From positions 1 through 34,346 of the forward strand of contig JACOEJ010000031.1 in assembly GCA_024998645.1 (NCBI GenBank): a stretch of DNA of 34,346 nucleotides. Reading direction: 5' to 3'. The position numbers were made by a program, and so were the translations under genes. A model generated the notes under the pieces. It had not been told where the DNA came from. It did no database searches and saw only the letters and a list, made by a program, of their open reading frames with translations. Origin of the DNA: Nitrospira sp. (GTDB lineage Bacteria; Nitrospirota; Nitrospiria; Nitrospirales; Nitrospiraceae). Of the stretch, positions 24,198-32,453 are shown one piece after another; position 1 is the stretch's first letter, and every line of letters begins with the position of its first letter.

Positions 24198-24845
24198 TTA
24201 TTTTTTCGCCTGGGCATCCCAATCGGCCAAGAACTTCTTGAGGCCGATGTCCGTCAACGGATGCTTGACCATTTGCTGGAAAATTGAAAACGGCATCGTG
24301 CAGATATGGCCGCCGGCCAACGCCGCTTCCACGACATGCTGCGGATGGCGTACGCTTGCCACTAGGACGAATGTCTTATAGTCGTAATTCTTATAGATAG
24401 TAAGGATTTGACGGATCAGTTCCATGCCATTGGAGCTGATATCGTCGAGACGCCCGATGAAGGGCGAGACGCACCAGGCTCCGGCTTTCGCCGCAAGCAG
24501 CGCCTGGGTGGGTGAGAAGCACAGAGTGACGTTCACCTTGATACCTTCAGCGGCCATCCGCTTGGTCGCCTTCAATCCTTCTGCAATGAGCGGGACCTTG
24601 ACCACGATATTCTTGTGGATCTTGGCCAGCTCTTTTCCTTCCTTCACCATGGCATCCGCTTCAACGCTGACGACTTCCGCACTGATGGGCCCGTCGACGA
24701 TGTTGCAGATTTCGACCAGCATTTCCTTGAAGCTGCGGCCTTCCTTCGCCACGAGCGACGGATTGGTCGTGACCCCGTCGAGCAACCCAAGACTGGCCGC
24801 TTCTTGAATTTCTTTCACGTTCGCCGTATCGAGATAGAATTTCAT
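24198..24845 (-). CDS. tal: Transaldolase, short type (TalC/fructose-6-phosphate aldolase-like)
   Basis: Transfers a dihydroxyacetone unit between sugar phosphates in the pentose phosphate pathway. The 215 residues begin [20 protein letters not shown] and carry [13 protein letters not shown], the Schiff-base lysine in NIVVKVPL (Lys83), INVTL-type [20 protein letters not shown], and [18 protein letters not shown]. The phosphate-binding Arg is present at [16 protein letters not shown]. Length and motifs fit the small subfamily that includes TalC and FSA; Phe at the position that usually separates the two activities was not assigned, so transaldolase is the likelier annotation but not proven. 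AAAGGA precedes the ATG, and a promoter candidate lies at 24898-24926. Confidence 0.9.
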   Translation of the reverse strand: MKFYLDTANVKEIQEAASLGLLDGVTTNPSLVAKEGRSFKEMLVEICNIVDGPISAEVVSVEADAMVKEGKELAKIHKNIVVKVPLIAEGLKATKRMAAEGIKVNVTLCFSPTQALLAAKAGAWCVSPFIGRLDDISSNGMELIRQILTIYKNYDYKTFVLVASVRHPQHVVEAALAGGHICTMPFSIFQQMVKHPLTDIGLKKFLADWDAQAKK

Positions 24846-24897
24846 GGGAGCATCCTTTCATTACCGAGATGACGTTTACGCATAATCTGTGTCAGCC

Positions 24898-24926
24898 ATT
24901 TTAGGGGGAACTCAAGCACGACGCAA
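24898..24926 (-). promoter_or_regulatory. Candidate promoter of the transaldolase gene
   Basis: Minus strand TTGCGT (24926-24921), 17 bases, TAAAAT (24903-24898, five of six consensus). The -35 box is weak. Predicted 5' leader about 46 bases. Confidence 0.35.
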
Positions 24927-24940
24927 CGCGACACCGTGGT

Positions 24941-24969
24941 TTGACAGCTCTCAGGACGGGGGTTAGAAT
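24941..24969 (+). promoter_or_regulatory. Strong sigma70-type promoter of the BamE-like lipoprotein gene
   Basis: Perfect TTGACA (24941-24946), exactly 17 bases, then TAGAAT (24964-24969, five of six). Predicted start near 24976, leaving about 55 bases before the ATG at 25031. The -35 and spacer text TTGACAGCTCTCAGGACGG recurs almost unchanged in the promoter at 25617-25645. Confidence 0.65.
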
Positions 24970-25030
24970 TTGTCCGTCAACCAAGCCGCGCATCGTACGT
25001 TGTGTCTCGCATCTGAGGAGGAGTTCACTC

Positions 25031-25342
25031 ATGCGTCTCTCTGCAATGTTCTTGATCAGCTGCTTGGCTCTGACCGCCTGTAGCTCCAGTAATCCCTATC
25101 TTGAAGCCTCACTCAAACCGGCCGAACTCCAAGGAAAAGACAAAGCCTGGTTTGAGAAAAACTGGGGCACGCCTGATGGAAAAGCGTCCCGCTTCTTCGG
25201 CGGCGAAACGTGGACGTACTACCGCATCGCCGGCGGAAAGTCCGGCCCGCCTCTGTTTAATTTCTCACCGAACCAGTGTCAGATTCTGCTGAAGTTCGAC
25301 AAAGAAGAAAAGTTGTCGGACTACAGCTACTCAGGCTGCTAG
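25031..25342 (+). CDS. Small BamE/OmlA-like lipoprotein
   Basis: A 103-residue lipoprotein; the start at 25031 follows GAGGAGG and gives a signal peptide with lipobox LTAC (Cys17). The mature part has ELQGKDKAWFEKNWGTPDGK, with the turn of a helix followed by the G-x-P at the start of a sheet, and ETWTYYRIAGGKSGPP and QILLKFDKEEKLSDYSYSGC. That order is the small alpha/beta BLIP-like fold of BamE and OmlA, but the match is structural impression only. A BAM role is not shown. It converges tail-to-tail on the next gene, overlapping by four bases. Confidence 0.7.
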   Translation: MRLSAMFLISCLALTACSSSNPYLEASLKPAELQGKDKAWFEKNWGTPDGKASRFFGGETWTYYRIAGGKSGPPLFNFSPNQCQILLKFDKEEKLSDYSYSGC

Positions 25343-25590
25343 CTCGTTCGCTGCTCCTGAAACTTCGCCGCGCATTCCTGACTGCAAAAGCAATTGGAGA
25401 TCCCTCCGACCTGCCGGACGATTGCAGTTTTTCTAGGGACAAACACACCGCAGACCGGATCTTGGACCATCTGATCTCCATCTAATGGTGGTCGTGCCGG
25501 TCTACCGGCCTGTTTGGAATTCCGATACATACTCTTCAAGACCACGAATAACAGGACCAGCAAGCCGACTACCAGAAATAGTCTATACAT
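25339..25590 (-). CDS. Small membrane protein with YHS/TRASH-like metal-binding domain (PP0621-like)
   Basis: An 83-residue protein with one N-terminal membrane helix (LFLVVGLLVLLFVVLKSM) and a cytosolic or periplasmic C-terminal half. The latter reads QDPVCGVFVPRKTAIVRQVG and ISNCFCSQECAAKFQEQ, where Cys47, Cys67, Cys69 and Cys73 make a YHS/TRASH-type treble-clef metal site. Small membrane proteins of this build are annotated PP0621 family in other genomes; function unknown. A strong promoter lies 27 bases upstream. Stops of this gene and the lipoprotein gene overlap by four bases. Confidence 0.78.
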   Translation of the reverse strand: MYRLFLVVGLLVLLFVVLKSMYRNSKQAGRPARPPLDGDQMVQDPVCGVFVPRKTAIVRQVGGISNCFCSQECAAKFQEQRTS

Positions 25591-25616
25591 AGTGTGTTCC
25601 AGTCAAACCGACCACA

Positions 25617-25645
25617 ATCCTATGGAACCGTCCTAGAGCTGTCAA
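25617..25645 (-). promoter_or_regulatory. Strong sigma70-type promoter of the YHS-like gene
   Basis: Minus strand perfect TTGACA (25645-25640), 17 bases, TAGGAT (25622-25617). Predicted start about 20 bases before the ATG at 25590. The text TTGACAGCTCTAGGACGG nearly repeats the promoter at 24941. Confidence 0.6.
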
Positions 25646-25683
25646 GGCTGAGCATCCTCTAAGGCATGTTGCACATTGTACAG

Positions 25684-25722
25684 GAATGGCCAAAGGGCCT
25701 AGTGCAACGCTGGCCAAAGGGG
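25684..25722 (+). repeat. Short tandem direct repeat TGGCCAAAGGG
   Basis: AATGGCCAAAGGGCC and GCTGGCCAAAGGGG lie about 26 bases apart in the roughly 200-base non-coding gap before the small zinc-ribbon gene. Significance unknown; could be a regulatory site. Confidence 0.35.
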
Positions 25723-25791
25723 ACTCTTGCCCTCTCAATCCAGTACTTCAGAAGGATATGCTTCCATTTTTACAAGTGTTACAGTGCGCTC

Positions 25792-25944
25792 ATGAAGACA
25801 TGCGATAAATGCCGCGGTTCAATGTTGCCAGAGCGGGCGGTGGATTTGGACGCAGGACTTGCGATCACAGTGTTTGCGTGCTTGAATTGTGGTCGGAGAA
25901 AAGCAGCGGACCAGGAACCACGGCCCATCACGGCAAGACATTGA
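25792..25944 (+). CDS. Microprotein with zinc-ribbon knuckles (50 residues)
   Basis: Begins MKTCDKCRGSMLPERAVDLD and continues LAITVFACLNCGRRKAADQE. Two CxxC knuckles (CDKC, CLNC) about 25 residues apart form a compact zinc ribbon. A longer reading to an upstream ATG at 25666 would add an unconvincing extension. No clear ribosome site. It is the first of three tiny co-oriented genes. Confidence 0.55.
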   Translation: MKTCDKCRGSMLPERAVDLDAGLAITVFACLNCGRRKAADQEPRPITARH

Positions 25945-25950
25945 CCGTCT

Positions 25951-26154
25951 ATGGCAGAACCAAAACCACTCACCTACGATGAGCAGAAAGCTGCCGAGGC
26001 AGCTTTTGTTGGCGCCCCTTCGAATCCGAAATGGACGGAGGCCGCTCAACTGCTTTACGTCAGGCTTTCGGCGACGATCCAGACTCGCTCGAATGAAACG
26101 ATTGGTATGTCAACTGGGTCCGCCATTCATGACGGGGATACGTCTCGTCGATGA
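25951..26154 (+). CDS. Small helical protein of unknown function (67 residues)
   Basis: Begins MAEPKPLTYDEQKAAEAAF and continues NPKWTEAAQLLYVRLSATIQ. The text LTYDEQKAAEAAF...NPKW resembles, from memory, a small protein family seen in several environmental bacteria; function unknown. It starts six bases after the preceding stop and its own stop overlaps the next start as ATGA. That coupling is the best evidence that it is translated. Confidence 0.5.
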   Translation: MAEPKPLTYDEQKAAEAAFVGAPSNPKWTEAAQLLYVRLSATIQTRSNETIGMSTGSAIHDGDTSRR

Positions 26155-26309
26155 AGCCCGCTGTGACTAGGTTGTCTGCCGTTCCCCGGACGGCCGTTCT
26201 GTGCTGTCCCTCCTGCTATCGGATGATCAGCTACACACGCAACCAGCTCATCGTTTCCTGTGATGCCTGCGGCCACAGCTTCCCGCAATCGCCTCCTTCG
26301 TCGAACTAG
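26151..26309 (+). CDS. Microprotein with zinc ribbon (52 residues)
   Basis: From the ATG at 26151 to TAG at 26307-26309 the protein contains AVLCCPSCYRMISYTRNQLI then VSCDACGHSFPQ. CPSC and CDAC are the two knuckles of a zinc ribbon of the MJ0042/DksA-like general shape. Stop and start overlap the previous gene as ATGA. Too short for most gene callers, hence easy to miss. Confidence 0.55.
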   Translation: MKPAVTRLSAVPRTAVLCCPSCYRMISYTRNQLIVSCDACGHSFPQSPPSSN

Positions 26310-26348
26310 TTCGGGCTTCCCTGACGTCAATTGTCGGTCTGTGTTAAG

Positions 26349-26454
26349 GCGCTCCTCCGCTACGTAGCATCGCCTATACCGTTCATCCGGATCAGGCTAC
26401 GCAGGGATAATAAGAAAACGCGATGAAGTTGGTAGGATCCCGCAAGGGGAGCGC
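26349..26454. other. Structured non-coding segment after dapB, identity unknown
   Basis: Outer stem GCGCTCC-T-CC (26349-26358) with GGGGAGCGC (26446-26454). Inside, CTACGTAGC (26360-26368) pairs with GCTACGCAG (26396-26404) with one mismatch, and CCTATACCG with CGGATCAGG extends it around loop TTCATC. A further GGGAT/ATCCC pairing and a CCC-GCAA-GGG tetraloop hairpin (26439-26448) overlap the outer stem. It lies at the 3' side of the lysine operon (minus) and of the microprotein genes (plus), so it may be a 3' processing or termination structure or a small RNA. No U-tail. Confidence 0.4.
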
Positions 26455-26479
26455 ATCCCGACACTGACTCAGAACTGGG

Positions 26480-27283
26480 TCACTTCAGACCTAACACATC
26501 CATCATGTCATAGAGGCCCGGCGGCTGGCGCACCACCCATCGCGCCGCACGCAACGCGCCACGCGCAAAGGTGTCGCGACTGCTGGCACGGTGCGTCACC
26601 TCGATGCGCTCACCCATCCCGCCGAAGAGAATGGTGTGATCTCCCACAATATCGCCGGCCCGGATAGTCTGAATGCCGATTTCCTGTTTCTTCCGTTCCC
26701 CGATCAGGCCTTTTCTGGAATAGACGCCGACCTGGTCCAGGTCACGATTGACGGCGCGCGCGAGTACTTCCGCGATTTTCAATGCGGTACCGCTCGGTGC
26801 GTCTTTCTTGAGACGGTGATGCGCCTCGATCACTTCAATATCGTAGTCGTCACCCAATGTTTTGGCCATTTCCCCGATGACTTTATAGATCAAGTTGACG
26901 CCCACGCTCATATTGGGAGACAACACGCAGGGAACGTGTCTCGCAAGCCCCTTGATCTCTTCAAGTTGAGACGGATTGAGCCCCGTCGTGCCGATGACCA
27001 TAGCCCGACGATGCTGCGCGACAATACGGAAATGCTCGAGCGTCGCTTCAGGGGCAGAAAAATCAATGACGACTTCACCGCGGTCCATCAACGCGGCCAG
27101 ATCACCGGTGATGGCCACACCGGCGCACCCGGTCCCGGAGGTCTCGCCTGCATCATCGCCGATGGCATGATGCCCACTTCCCTCGAGCGCCCCGGCCAAA
27201 GTCAACGCCGTCGAATCCCGCACCAGCGCAACCAACCGGCAACCCATCCGTCCCGCCGCACCAGCCACCACAACTTTAATCAT
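26480..27283 (-). CDS. dapB: 4-hydroxy-tetrahydrodipicolinate reductase
   Basis: NAD(P)H-dependent reductase giving tetrahydrodipicolinate, the substrate of DapL. The 267 residues open with the Rossmann motif VVVAGAAGRMGCRLVALV and contain VIDFSAPEATLEHFRIVAQH, GTTGLNPSQLEEI, SPNMSVGVNLIYKVIG, and the catalytic EAHHRLKKDAPSGTALKIAE. All family residues are present. Last gene of the arg-lys operon, 29 bases after dapA; the ribosome site is weak (GATGAG). Confidence 0.96.
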   Translation of the reverse strand: MIKVVVAGAAGRMGCRLVALVRDSTALTLAGALEGSGHHAIGDDAGETSGTGCAGVAITGDLAALMDRGEVVIDFSAPEATLEHFRIVAQHRRAMVIGTTGLNPSQLEEIKGLARHVPCVLSPNMSVGVNLIYKVIGEMAKTLGDDYDIEVIEAHHRLKKDAPSGTALKIAEVLARAVNRDLDQVGVYSRKGLIGERKKQEIGIQTIRAGDIVGDHTILFGGMGERIEVTHRASSRDTFARGALRAARWVVRQPPGLYDMMDVLGLK

Positions 27284-27312
27284 AACCGCGTCTCATCTTT
27301 CTGCTGGCCACG

Positions 27313-28185
27313 CTAAATAAATCGGGCCTCTTTCATCACTTGCATCAGCTTATCTCGATTCTCTTTTCCCATCGGGCAGAGGGGTAAGCGAAGCTCGGGG
27401 TCAATCTTTCCCATCATTCCCAGCGCCTCTTTCACGGGAATCGGATTCGTTTCATAGAACAACGCGGCAAATAAGGGCGACAGCTGGAAGTGGATGCGTC
27501 GAGCTTCCGCAATGTTCCCGGCTGCAAACGCCTTGACCAGGTTCGCCATCTCGGTTGGAGCGATATTGGCCGTCACGGTAATCACACCTTGCCCGCCGAC
27601 CGCCATCATCGGCAAGGTCATCGCATCGTCGCCGGCGAGCACCGCAAAGCGGTCACCACATGTTTGCACAATATCCGATGCCTGCTGGATCACCCCGCTC
27701 CCCTCTTTCACCCCTACAATATTCTGGATCACGGCCAATCTGGCGATCGTCGTCGGGAGCATGTTCACGCCGGTTCGCCCGGGAATGTTGTACAGCACCA
27801 ACGGCAAATCGACGGCCTCGGCGATTGCCTTATAGTGGCGATACAAGCCTTCCTGCGTCGGCTTGTTGTAGTACGGCGTAATGAGCAATGCCGCATCGGC
27901 CCCGGCCTCCTTCGCATGCTTCGTCAGCGAGATGGCTTCTTCCGTACTATTGGAGCCGGTCCCTGCCGTGACGGGGACTCGACGGCGAACTACTTCTACC
28001 GTCAGCTCAATCACACGGTTGTGCTCTTCGTGTGACAGCGTGGCGGACTCTCCGGTGGTGCCGCAAGGGACAATGCCGTTCGTGCCCTTAGCGATCTGCC
28101 ACTCGATCAGATCACCCAGCGCCCGCTCGTCGACTTTGCCCTTCCGAAAGGGTGTCACGATCGCGACATGAGAACCGGTAAACAT
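27313..28185 (-). CDS. dapA: 4-hydroxy-tetrahydrodipicolinate synthase
   Basis: Condenses pyruvate with aspartate semialdehyde, the committed step to diaminopimelate and lysine. The 290 residues show the class I aldolase features: GIVPCGTTGESATLSHEEHN, LITPYYNKPTQEGLYRHYKA, LPLVLYNIPGRTGVNM with Tyr132, and NIVGVKEGSG with the Schiff-base Lys160. AAGGAG six bases before the ATG. Feedback inhibition by lysine is known in some homologues but not readable here. Confidence 0.96.
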   Translation of the reverse strand: MFTGSHVAIVTPFRKGKVDERALGDLIEWQIAKGTNGIVPCGTTGESATLSHEEHNRVIELTVEVVRRRVPVTAGTGSNSTEEAISLTKHAKEAGADAALLITPYYNKPTQEGLYRHYKAIAEAVDLPLVLYNIPGRTGVNMLPTTIARLAVIQNIVGVKEGSGVIQQASDIVQTCGDRFAVLAGDDAMTLPMMAVGGQGVITVTANIAPTEMANLVKAFAAGNIAEARRIHFQLSPLFAALFYETNPIPVKEALGMMGKIDPELRLPLCPMGKENRDKLMQVMKEARFI

Positions 28186-28235
28186 AATGGCTCCTTCTCA
28201 AGGTACGGGAATCTATAGGCAGTCCGCGCCTCGCA

Positions 28236-29498
28236 CTACTTCAAGAACGCCGGGATCGTCTCGCCCTTGACCAGATCTTCGTAGGTTTCACGCTCGCGGA
28301 TGACATGGATGTCTCCGCCCTTGACCAGCACTTCCGGGACGCGGGGCCGCGAGTTGTAATTCGACGCCATGACGAACCCGTAGGCCCCCGCGCTCATCAC
28401 CGCCATTAATTCACCCGGCTTTACGGCGGCCAGCAAGCGGTCCTTGGCCAGAAAATCTCCTGACTCACAGACCGGACCAACGATATCGACCTGCTGCTTG
28501 GCTCGATGGCCGGCTTCTTCGTTGACCGGCTTGATTTCATGGTAGGCGCCGTAGAGGCTGGGGCGAATGAGATCATTCATCGCCGCATCGACGATGACAA
28601 AGCTCTTGGCCTCCCCTTCTTTCAAGTACAACGCCTTCGTCACGAGGATGCCGGCATTGCCGACGATCACCCGCCCGGGCTCCATCACCAGCGTCAACCC
28701 TAGATCCTTGACGAGTGGAAGCAGGGCATCGGAAAGGTCCTGAGGCAATGGGGGCTTTTCATCCGAATAGGTGATGCCCAACCCGCCACCGATATTCAGA
28801 TAGCGAATATTAATCCCTTGCGCCTTGAGCGTCTCAATCAATGTGACGACTTTTTTCAACGCCGCGATAAAGGGAGCGACTTCCGTCAACTGAGAACCGA
28901 TATGGGCGTGGACGCCGGCCACATCAATGTGACTCATGGATGAGGCCAGGGTGAATTCTTCCACGGCCCGATCAGCCGCAATCCCAAACTTACTTTTCTT
29001 CATGCCGGTTGAAATATAGGGATGGGTTTTCGGATCGATGTCCGGATTGATCCGCAGCGCCACGCGTGCCTTTTTCCCGACGGAGGCGGCAACCTCTTGA
29101 ATCGCCTTGAGTTCAGCCGACGACTCGATATTGAACATCAGAATATCGGCTTTAAGGGCCTCCCGGATTTCGTCGGCGGTTTTCCCGACTCCGGCAAAAA
29201 CAATCTTGGAAGCCGGGACACCGGATCTCAGCGCACGAAACAACTCGCCGCCTGAGACAATGTCGACGCCGCTGCCCTCCTTGGCCATCAGACTGAGGAT
29301 GGCCAAATTCGAGTTCGACTTCATGGCGAAGGCGATGACATGAGGGATGTTCTTGAAGGCACTATCGTACGCCCTGAAATGCCGGATGAGCGTCGAGTGG
29401 CTATAGATATAACAGGGCGTACCGACCTCTTTGGCAACTCGGCTGATCGGCACCTGCTCGCAATATAATTCGCCCTGGTGATATTCGAAGTCATGCAT
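28236..29498 (-). CDS. lysA: Diaminopimelate decarboxylase
   Basis: PLP enzyme converting meso-diaminopimelate to lysine. The 420 residues carry the PLP-lysine strand HVIAFAMKSNSNLAIL (Lys60), GVDIVSGGELFRALRSGVPA, FAGVGKTADEIREAL, INPDIDPKTHPYISTGMKKS, the HIGSQ motif, YLNIGGGLGITY, EPGRVIVGNAG, and the second-subunit loop VGPVCESGDFLAKDR. Intact. GAGGA eight bases upstream. The residue before the PLP Lys is Met (AFAMK) where many homologues have Val or Leu. Confidence 0.96.
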   Translation of the reverse strand: MHDFEYHQGELYCEQVPISRVAKEVGTPCYIYSHSTLIRHFRAYDSAFKNIPHVIAFAMKSNSNLAILSLMAKEGSGVDIVSGGELFRALRSGVPASKIVFAGVGKTADEIREALKADILMFNIESSAELKAIQEVAASVGKKARVALRINPDIDPKTHPYISTGMKKSKFGIAADRAVEEFTLASSMSHIDVAGVHAHIGSQLTEVAPFIAALKKVVTLIETLKAQGINIRYLNIGGGLGITYSDEKPPLPQDLSDALLPLVKDLGLTLVMEPGRVIVGNAGILVTKALYLKEGEAKSFVIVDAAMNDLIRPSLYGAYHEIKPVNEEAGHRAKQQVDIVGPVCESGDFLAKDRLLAAVKPGELMAVMSAGAYGFVMASNYNSRPRVPEVLVKGGDIHVIRERETYEDLVKGETIPAFLK

Positions 29499-29554
29499 CG
29501 TGAAGATCCTCGTTCAGTAAGTTGATCCCGCTCACCGCGAATTCCCTGCCGCCA

Positions 29555-29821
29555 CTACCTTGTTCCGACCGGCCGTAACGGCGGCAACTCTTCGTCCTGC
29601 CCTTTAGGCTCCACCGGCTCTATCGAAACCGCAGGCGCTGCGGCATTGTCTGTTGGCTGCGTTGCGCCCGTCTTCTCTAACTGAGCCTTCTGCCTGGTAA
29701 TCGTCGGATTGACCCCCACGTTCTCCGGAGCAACCGGAGGACCCACGACGCCACAGGCAGTCACCACGGTCAGAAAGGTCAGGCTCATACCAGCAAAAAC
29801 AACGTAACTCGTTTGCTTCAT
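29555..29821 (-). CDS. Small LptM-like lipoprotein upstream of lysA
   Basis: An 88-residue lipoprotein with signal peptide and lipobox VVTAC (Cys23), then GVVGPPVAPENVGV and a Pro/Glu-rich disordered tail. A C-G-x-x-GPP-type start directly after the lipid anchor and a place beside lysA or dapF are the marks of LptM (YifL), which helps LptD mature. Homology by position and motif only. Start overlaps the argH stop by four bases. Confidence 0.65.
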   Translation of the reverse strand: MKQTSYVVFAGMSLTFLTVVTACGVVGPPVAPENVGVNPTITRQKAQLEKTGATQPTDNAAAPAVSIEPVEPKGQDEELPPLRPVGTR

Positions 29822-31230
29822 GCCAACAACTTCGCCAGCTCTTTTAGGCGGCGAACCACTTGCAGCCTGGCAGTCCCGCCGATCTGCGACTTCCGGTCGA
29901 TGGCGCCCTGCACCGTGAGCCGCTGCAACACAGATTTCTCGAAGCGGGGCGAAAATACGCAGAGCTCTTTGACGGTGAGTTCGGAAAGTTCGCGCCCGGC
30001 ATCCAAAGCCCAGCGGACGATCCTGCCGGTAATCGCGTGCGCTTCCCGAAATGGTACACCCTTGGTTACCAAATAGTCAGCCAACTCCGTCGCCAGCATC
30101 CCGCCACCGGTCAAGGCACGAGTCAGCGCAGCCCGATCCACTTTGAGTCGGCGCATCAGCTCCGTCATGACTTCGACACAATCTTGCGTCGTGTCGAGCG
30201 CGTCGAACAGCGCCGGCTTATCTTCCTGCAAATCGCGGTTGTAGCTGAGCGGCAACGCTTTCAACGTCGTCATCAATCCGATGAGATGACCATAGACGCG
30301 GCCGGTCTTTCCACGCACCAGCTCGGGTACATCGGGATTCTTTTTCTGGGGCATCATGCTGCTGCCGGTACAGAATCCATCCGGCAGATCGACAAAATGA
30401 AATTCCTGCGTGGCCCAGATAATGAGTTCTTCGCTCATGCGCGACAAATGCATCATGATGACCGCGAGCGCCGCGGCCACTTCGATCATGAAATCACGGT
30501 CGGACACCGCATCGAGGCTGTTCTGCGTGACCGCGGGAAAGTCCAACAACGCCGCGGTGTAGAGCCGGTCCACCGGGTAATTTGATCCCGCCAGCGCCCC
30601 GGACCCCAACGGCATCACGTTGACACGCGTCCGTGCATCCACAAGACGCGCCTTATCGCGCAAAAACATTTCCACATACGCGAGCAGATGATGCGCCAAT
30701 AACACCGGCTGCGCACGCTGCAAATGCGTGTAGCCCGGCATCGGCACATCGAGATGTTCCGTCGCCTGCGTCACAAGCACGCGCTGAAATTCCGTGAGCC
30801 GTCCGATGAGGACCGTGAGCTGATCACGCACATACAGCCGCACATCGAGCGCCACTTGATCGTTCCGGCTGCGGCCCGTGTGCAATTTACCGCCGAGCGG
30901 GCCGATCAACTCGGTCAATCGGCGCTCGATCGCCATGTGAATATCTTCATCTGCCGGCAGAAACTTGAAACGCTCCCGCTCCAGTTCGTGCTGCACCAAC
31001 TGCAACCCTCGCACGATCGTCGCAGTCTCGCGGCGGCTGAACACACCGGCCTTGGCCAACGTCTGGCAATGGGCGATGCTGCCGCGGATATCCTGCGCAT
31101 ACAGCCGCTTATCCACCGCAATGGATCGGGTGAACGCTTCCACTAACCGGTCGGTAGGCTCGCGAAAGCGACCCGCCCAGGCCTTACTCAGCTTGCCTGC
31201 CCCTGCTTTGCCGGATCTCCGACTGGCCAT
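29818..31230 (-). CDS. argH: Argininosuccinate lyase
   Basis: Splits argininosuccinate into arginine and fumarate, last step of arginine synthesis. The 470 residues start with KLSKAWAGRFREPTDRLVEA and contain EDIHMAIERRLTELIG, LHTGRSRNDQVALDVRLYVR, PGYTHLQRAQPVLLAHHL, and the signature GSSMMPQKKNPDVPELVRGK. Intact. Start and argG stop share one base (TAATG); its stop overlaps the lipoprotein start. Confidence 0.96.
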   Translation of the reverse strand: MASRRSGKAGAGKLSKAWAGRFREPTDRLVEAFTRSIAVDKRLYAQDIRGSIAHCQTLAKAGVFSRRETATIVRGLQLVQHELERERFKFLPADEDIHMAIERRLTELIGPLGGKLHTGRSRNDQVALDVRLYVRDQLTVLIGRLTEFQRVLVTQATEHLDVPMPGYTHLQRAQPVLLAHHLLAYVEMFLRDKARLVDARTRVNVMPLGSGALAGSNYPVDRLYTAALLDFPAVTQNSLDAVSDRDFMIEVAAALAVIMMHLSRMSEELIIWATQEFHFVDLPDGFCTGSSMMPQKKNPDVPELVRGKTGRVYGHLIGLMTTLKALPLSYNRDLQEDKPALFDALDTTQDCVEVMTELMRRLKVDRAALTRALTGGGMLATELADYLVTKGVPFREAHAITGRIVRWALDAGRELSELTVKELCVFSPRFEKSVLQRLTVQGAIDRKSQIGGTARLQVVRRLKELAKLLA

Positions 31231-32444
31231 TAGGACTTCGCTTTCCGCCTTTGCGCCCGAATCTTCAACCTCAGCGCGTTCAACCGGATGAAGCCCTCGG
31301 CATCTTTCTGGTTGTACACGTCATCTTCTTCAAACGTCGCAATATCCAGCCGGTAGAGAGAATTCTTCGACTTCCGGCCGGCGAGAGTACAACTGCCTTT
31401 ATAGAGCTTCACGCGGGCCGTTCCCGAGACATCTTTTTGCGCTTCGTCGATGGCCACCTGCATCATTTCCCGTTCCGGGCTGAACCAGTAGCCGTTGTAG
31501 ATCAGATCAGCAAACCGCGGAATCAGGCTGTCACGGAAATGCAGAACCTCCCGATCCATCGTGAGCGATTCGAGTCCGCGATGCGCAACGTGCAGGATCG
31601 TCCCGCCGGGCGTTTCGTACACACCTCGCGACTTCATCCCGACGTAGCGGTTTTCGACCAGATCGACACGGCCGACCCCATGTGCCCCGCCCAGCTTGTT
31701 GAGATGCGCGAGCAGCTTGGCCGGGCTCATCTTCTTGCCGTCGACGGCAACCGGGTTCCCCTGCTCATACTCGATTTCGACTTCCAGCGGCTTGTTCGGC
31801 GCCTTTTCAGGAGACACCGTCATCTGGAAAATTTCATCCGGAGGAGACTTCCAGGGATCTTCAAGAATGCCGCCCTCGTAGCTTACGTGGAAGAGGTTCA
31901 AGTCCATGCTGTACGGCTTGGCTTTCGTGGCCGTCACGGGAATGCCGTGCTTGTCGGCATATTCGATACACTCCCGCCGAGACCGCAGGGTCCACTCACG
32001 CCAGGGCGCAATGATCTTCAGCCCTGGGGCCAGCGCCATATAGGTGAGCTCGAACCGCACCTGATCGTTGCCCTTTCCGGTGGCACCGTGGGACACAGCC
32101 TCGGCGCCTTCCTGGAGCGCAATTTCGGCCTGGCGGCGGGCAATGAGCGGCCGCGCAATGGATGTGCCCAGCAGATAGCAGCCTTCGTACATCGCATTGC
32201 CGCGTAACATCGGAAACACATAGTCCTTTACGAAGGTCTCGCGCAGATCCTCGACATAGACTTTCTTCACGCCGAGCTTCTTGGCTTTCGCCTTGATCGC
32301 CTGCAGATCTTCGCCCTGGCCGAGATCGGCACAAAAGGCGATCACTTCCGCCTGATAAGTTTCCTGCAACCACTTCAAGATGACCGAGGTATCAAGCCCG
32401 CCGGAATACGCGAGGACAATTTTCTTGATCGATGTCTGTTTCAT
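31230..32444 (-). CDS. argG: Argininosuccinate synthase
   Basis: ATP-dependent joining of citrulline and aspartate. The 404 residues begin with the PP-loop [20 protein letters not shown] and continue [58 protein letters not shown] and [20 protein letters not shown]. Intact and of usual length. Nine bases separate it from argF. Confidence 0.97.
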   Translation of the reverse strand: MKQTSIKKIVLAYSGGLDTSVILKWLQETYQAEVIAFCADLGQGEDLQAIKAKAKKLGVKKVYVEDLRETFVKDYVFPMLRGNAMYEGCYLLGTSIARPLIARRQAEIALQEGAEAVSHGATGKGNDQVRFELTYMALAPGLKIIAPWREWTLRSRRECIEYADKHGIPVTATKAKPYSMDLNLFHVSYEGGILEDPWKSPPDEIFQMTVSPEKAPNKPLEVEIEYEQGNPVAVDGKKMSPAKLLAHLNKLGGAHGVGRVDLVENRYVGMKSRGVYETPGGTILHVAHRGLESLTMDREVLHFRDSLIPRFADLIYNGYWFSPEREMMQVAIDEAQKDVSGTARVKLYKGSCTLAGRKSKNSLYRLDIATFEEDDVYNQKDAEGFIRLNALRLKIRAQRRKAKS

Positions 32445-32453
32445 GATGAGCGC

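Noticed and set aside
26360..26404. TPP riboswitch resemblance of CCTGATCCGGAT on the minus strand
   Set aside because: The CUGAGA motif and the remaining helices are absent, and no thiamine gene follows.
31251..32207. A 318-codon open frame antisense to argG
   Set aside because: Shadow frame; argG itself is fully supported.
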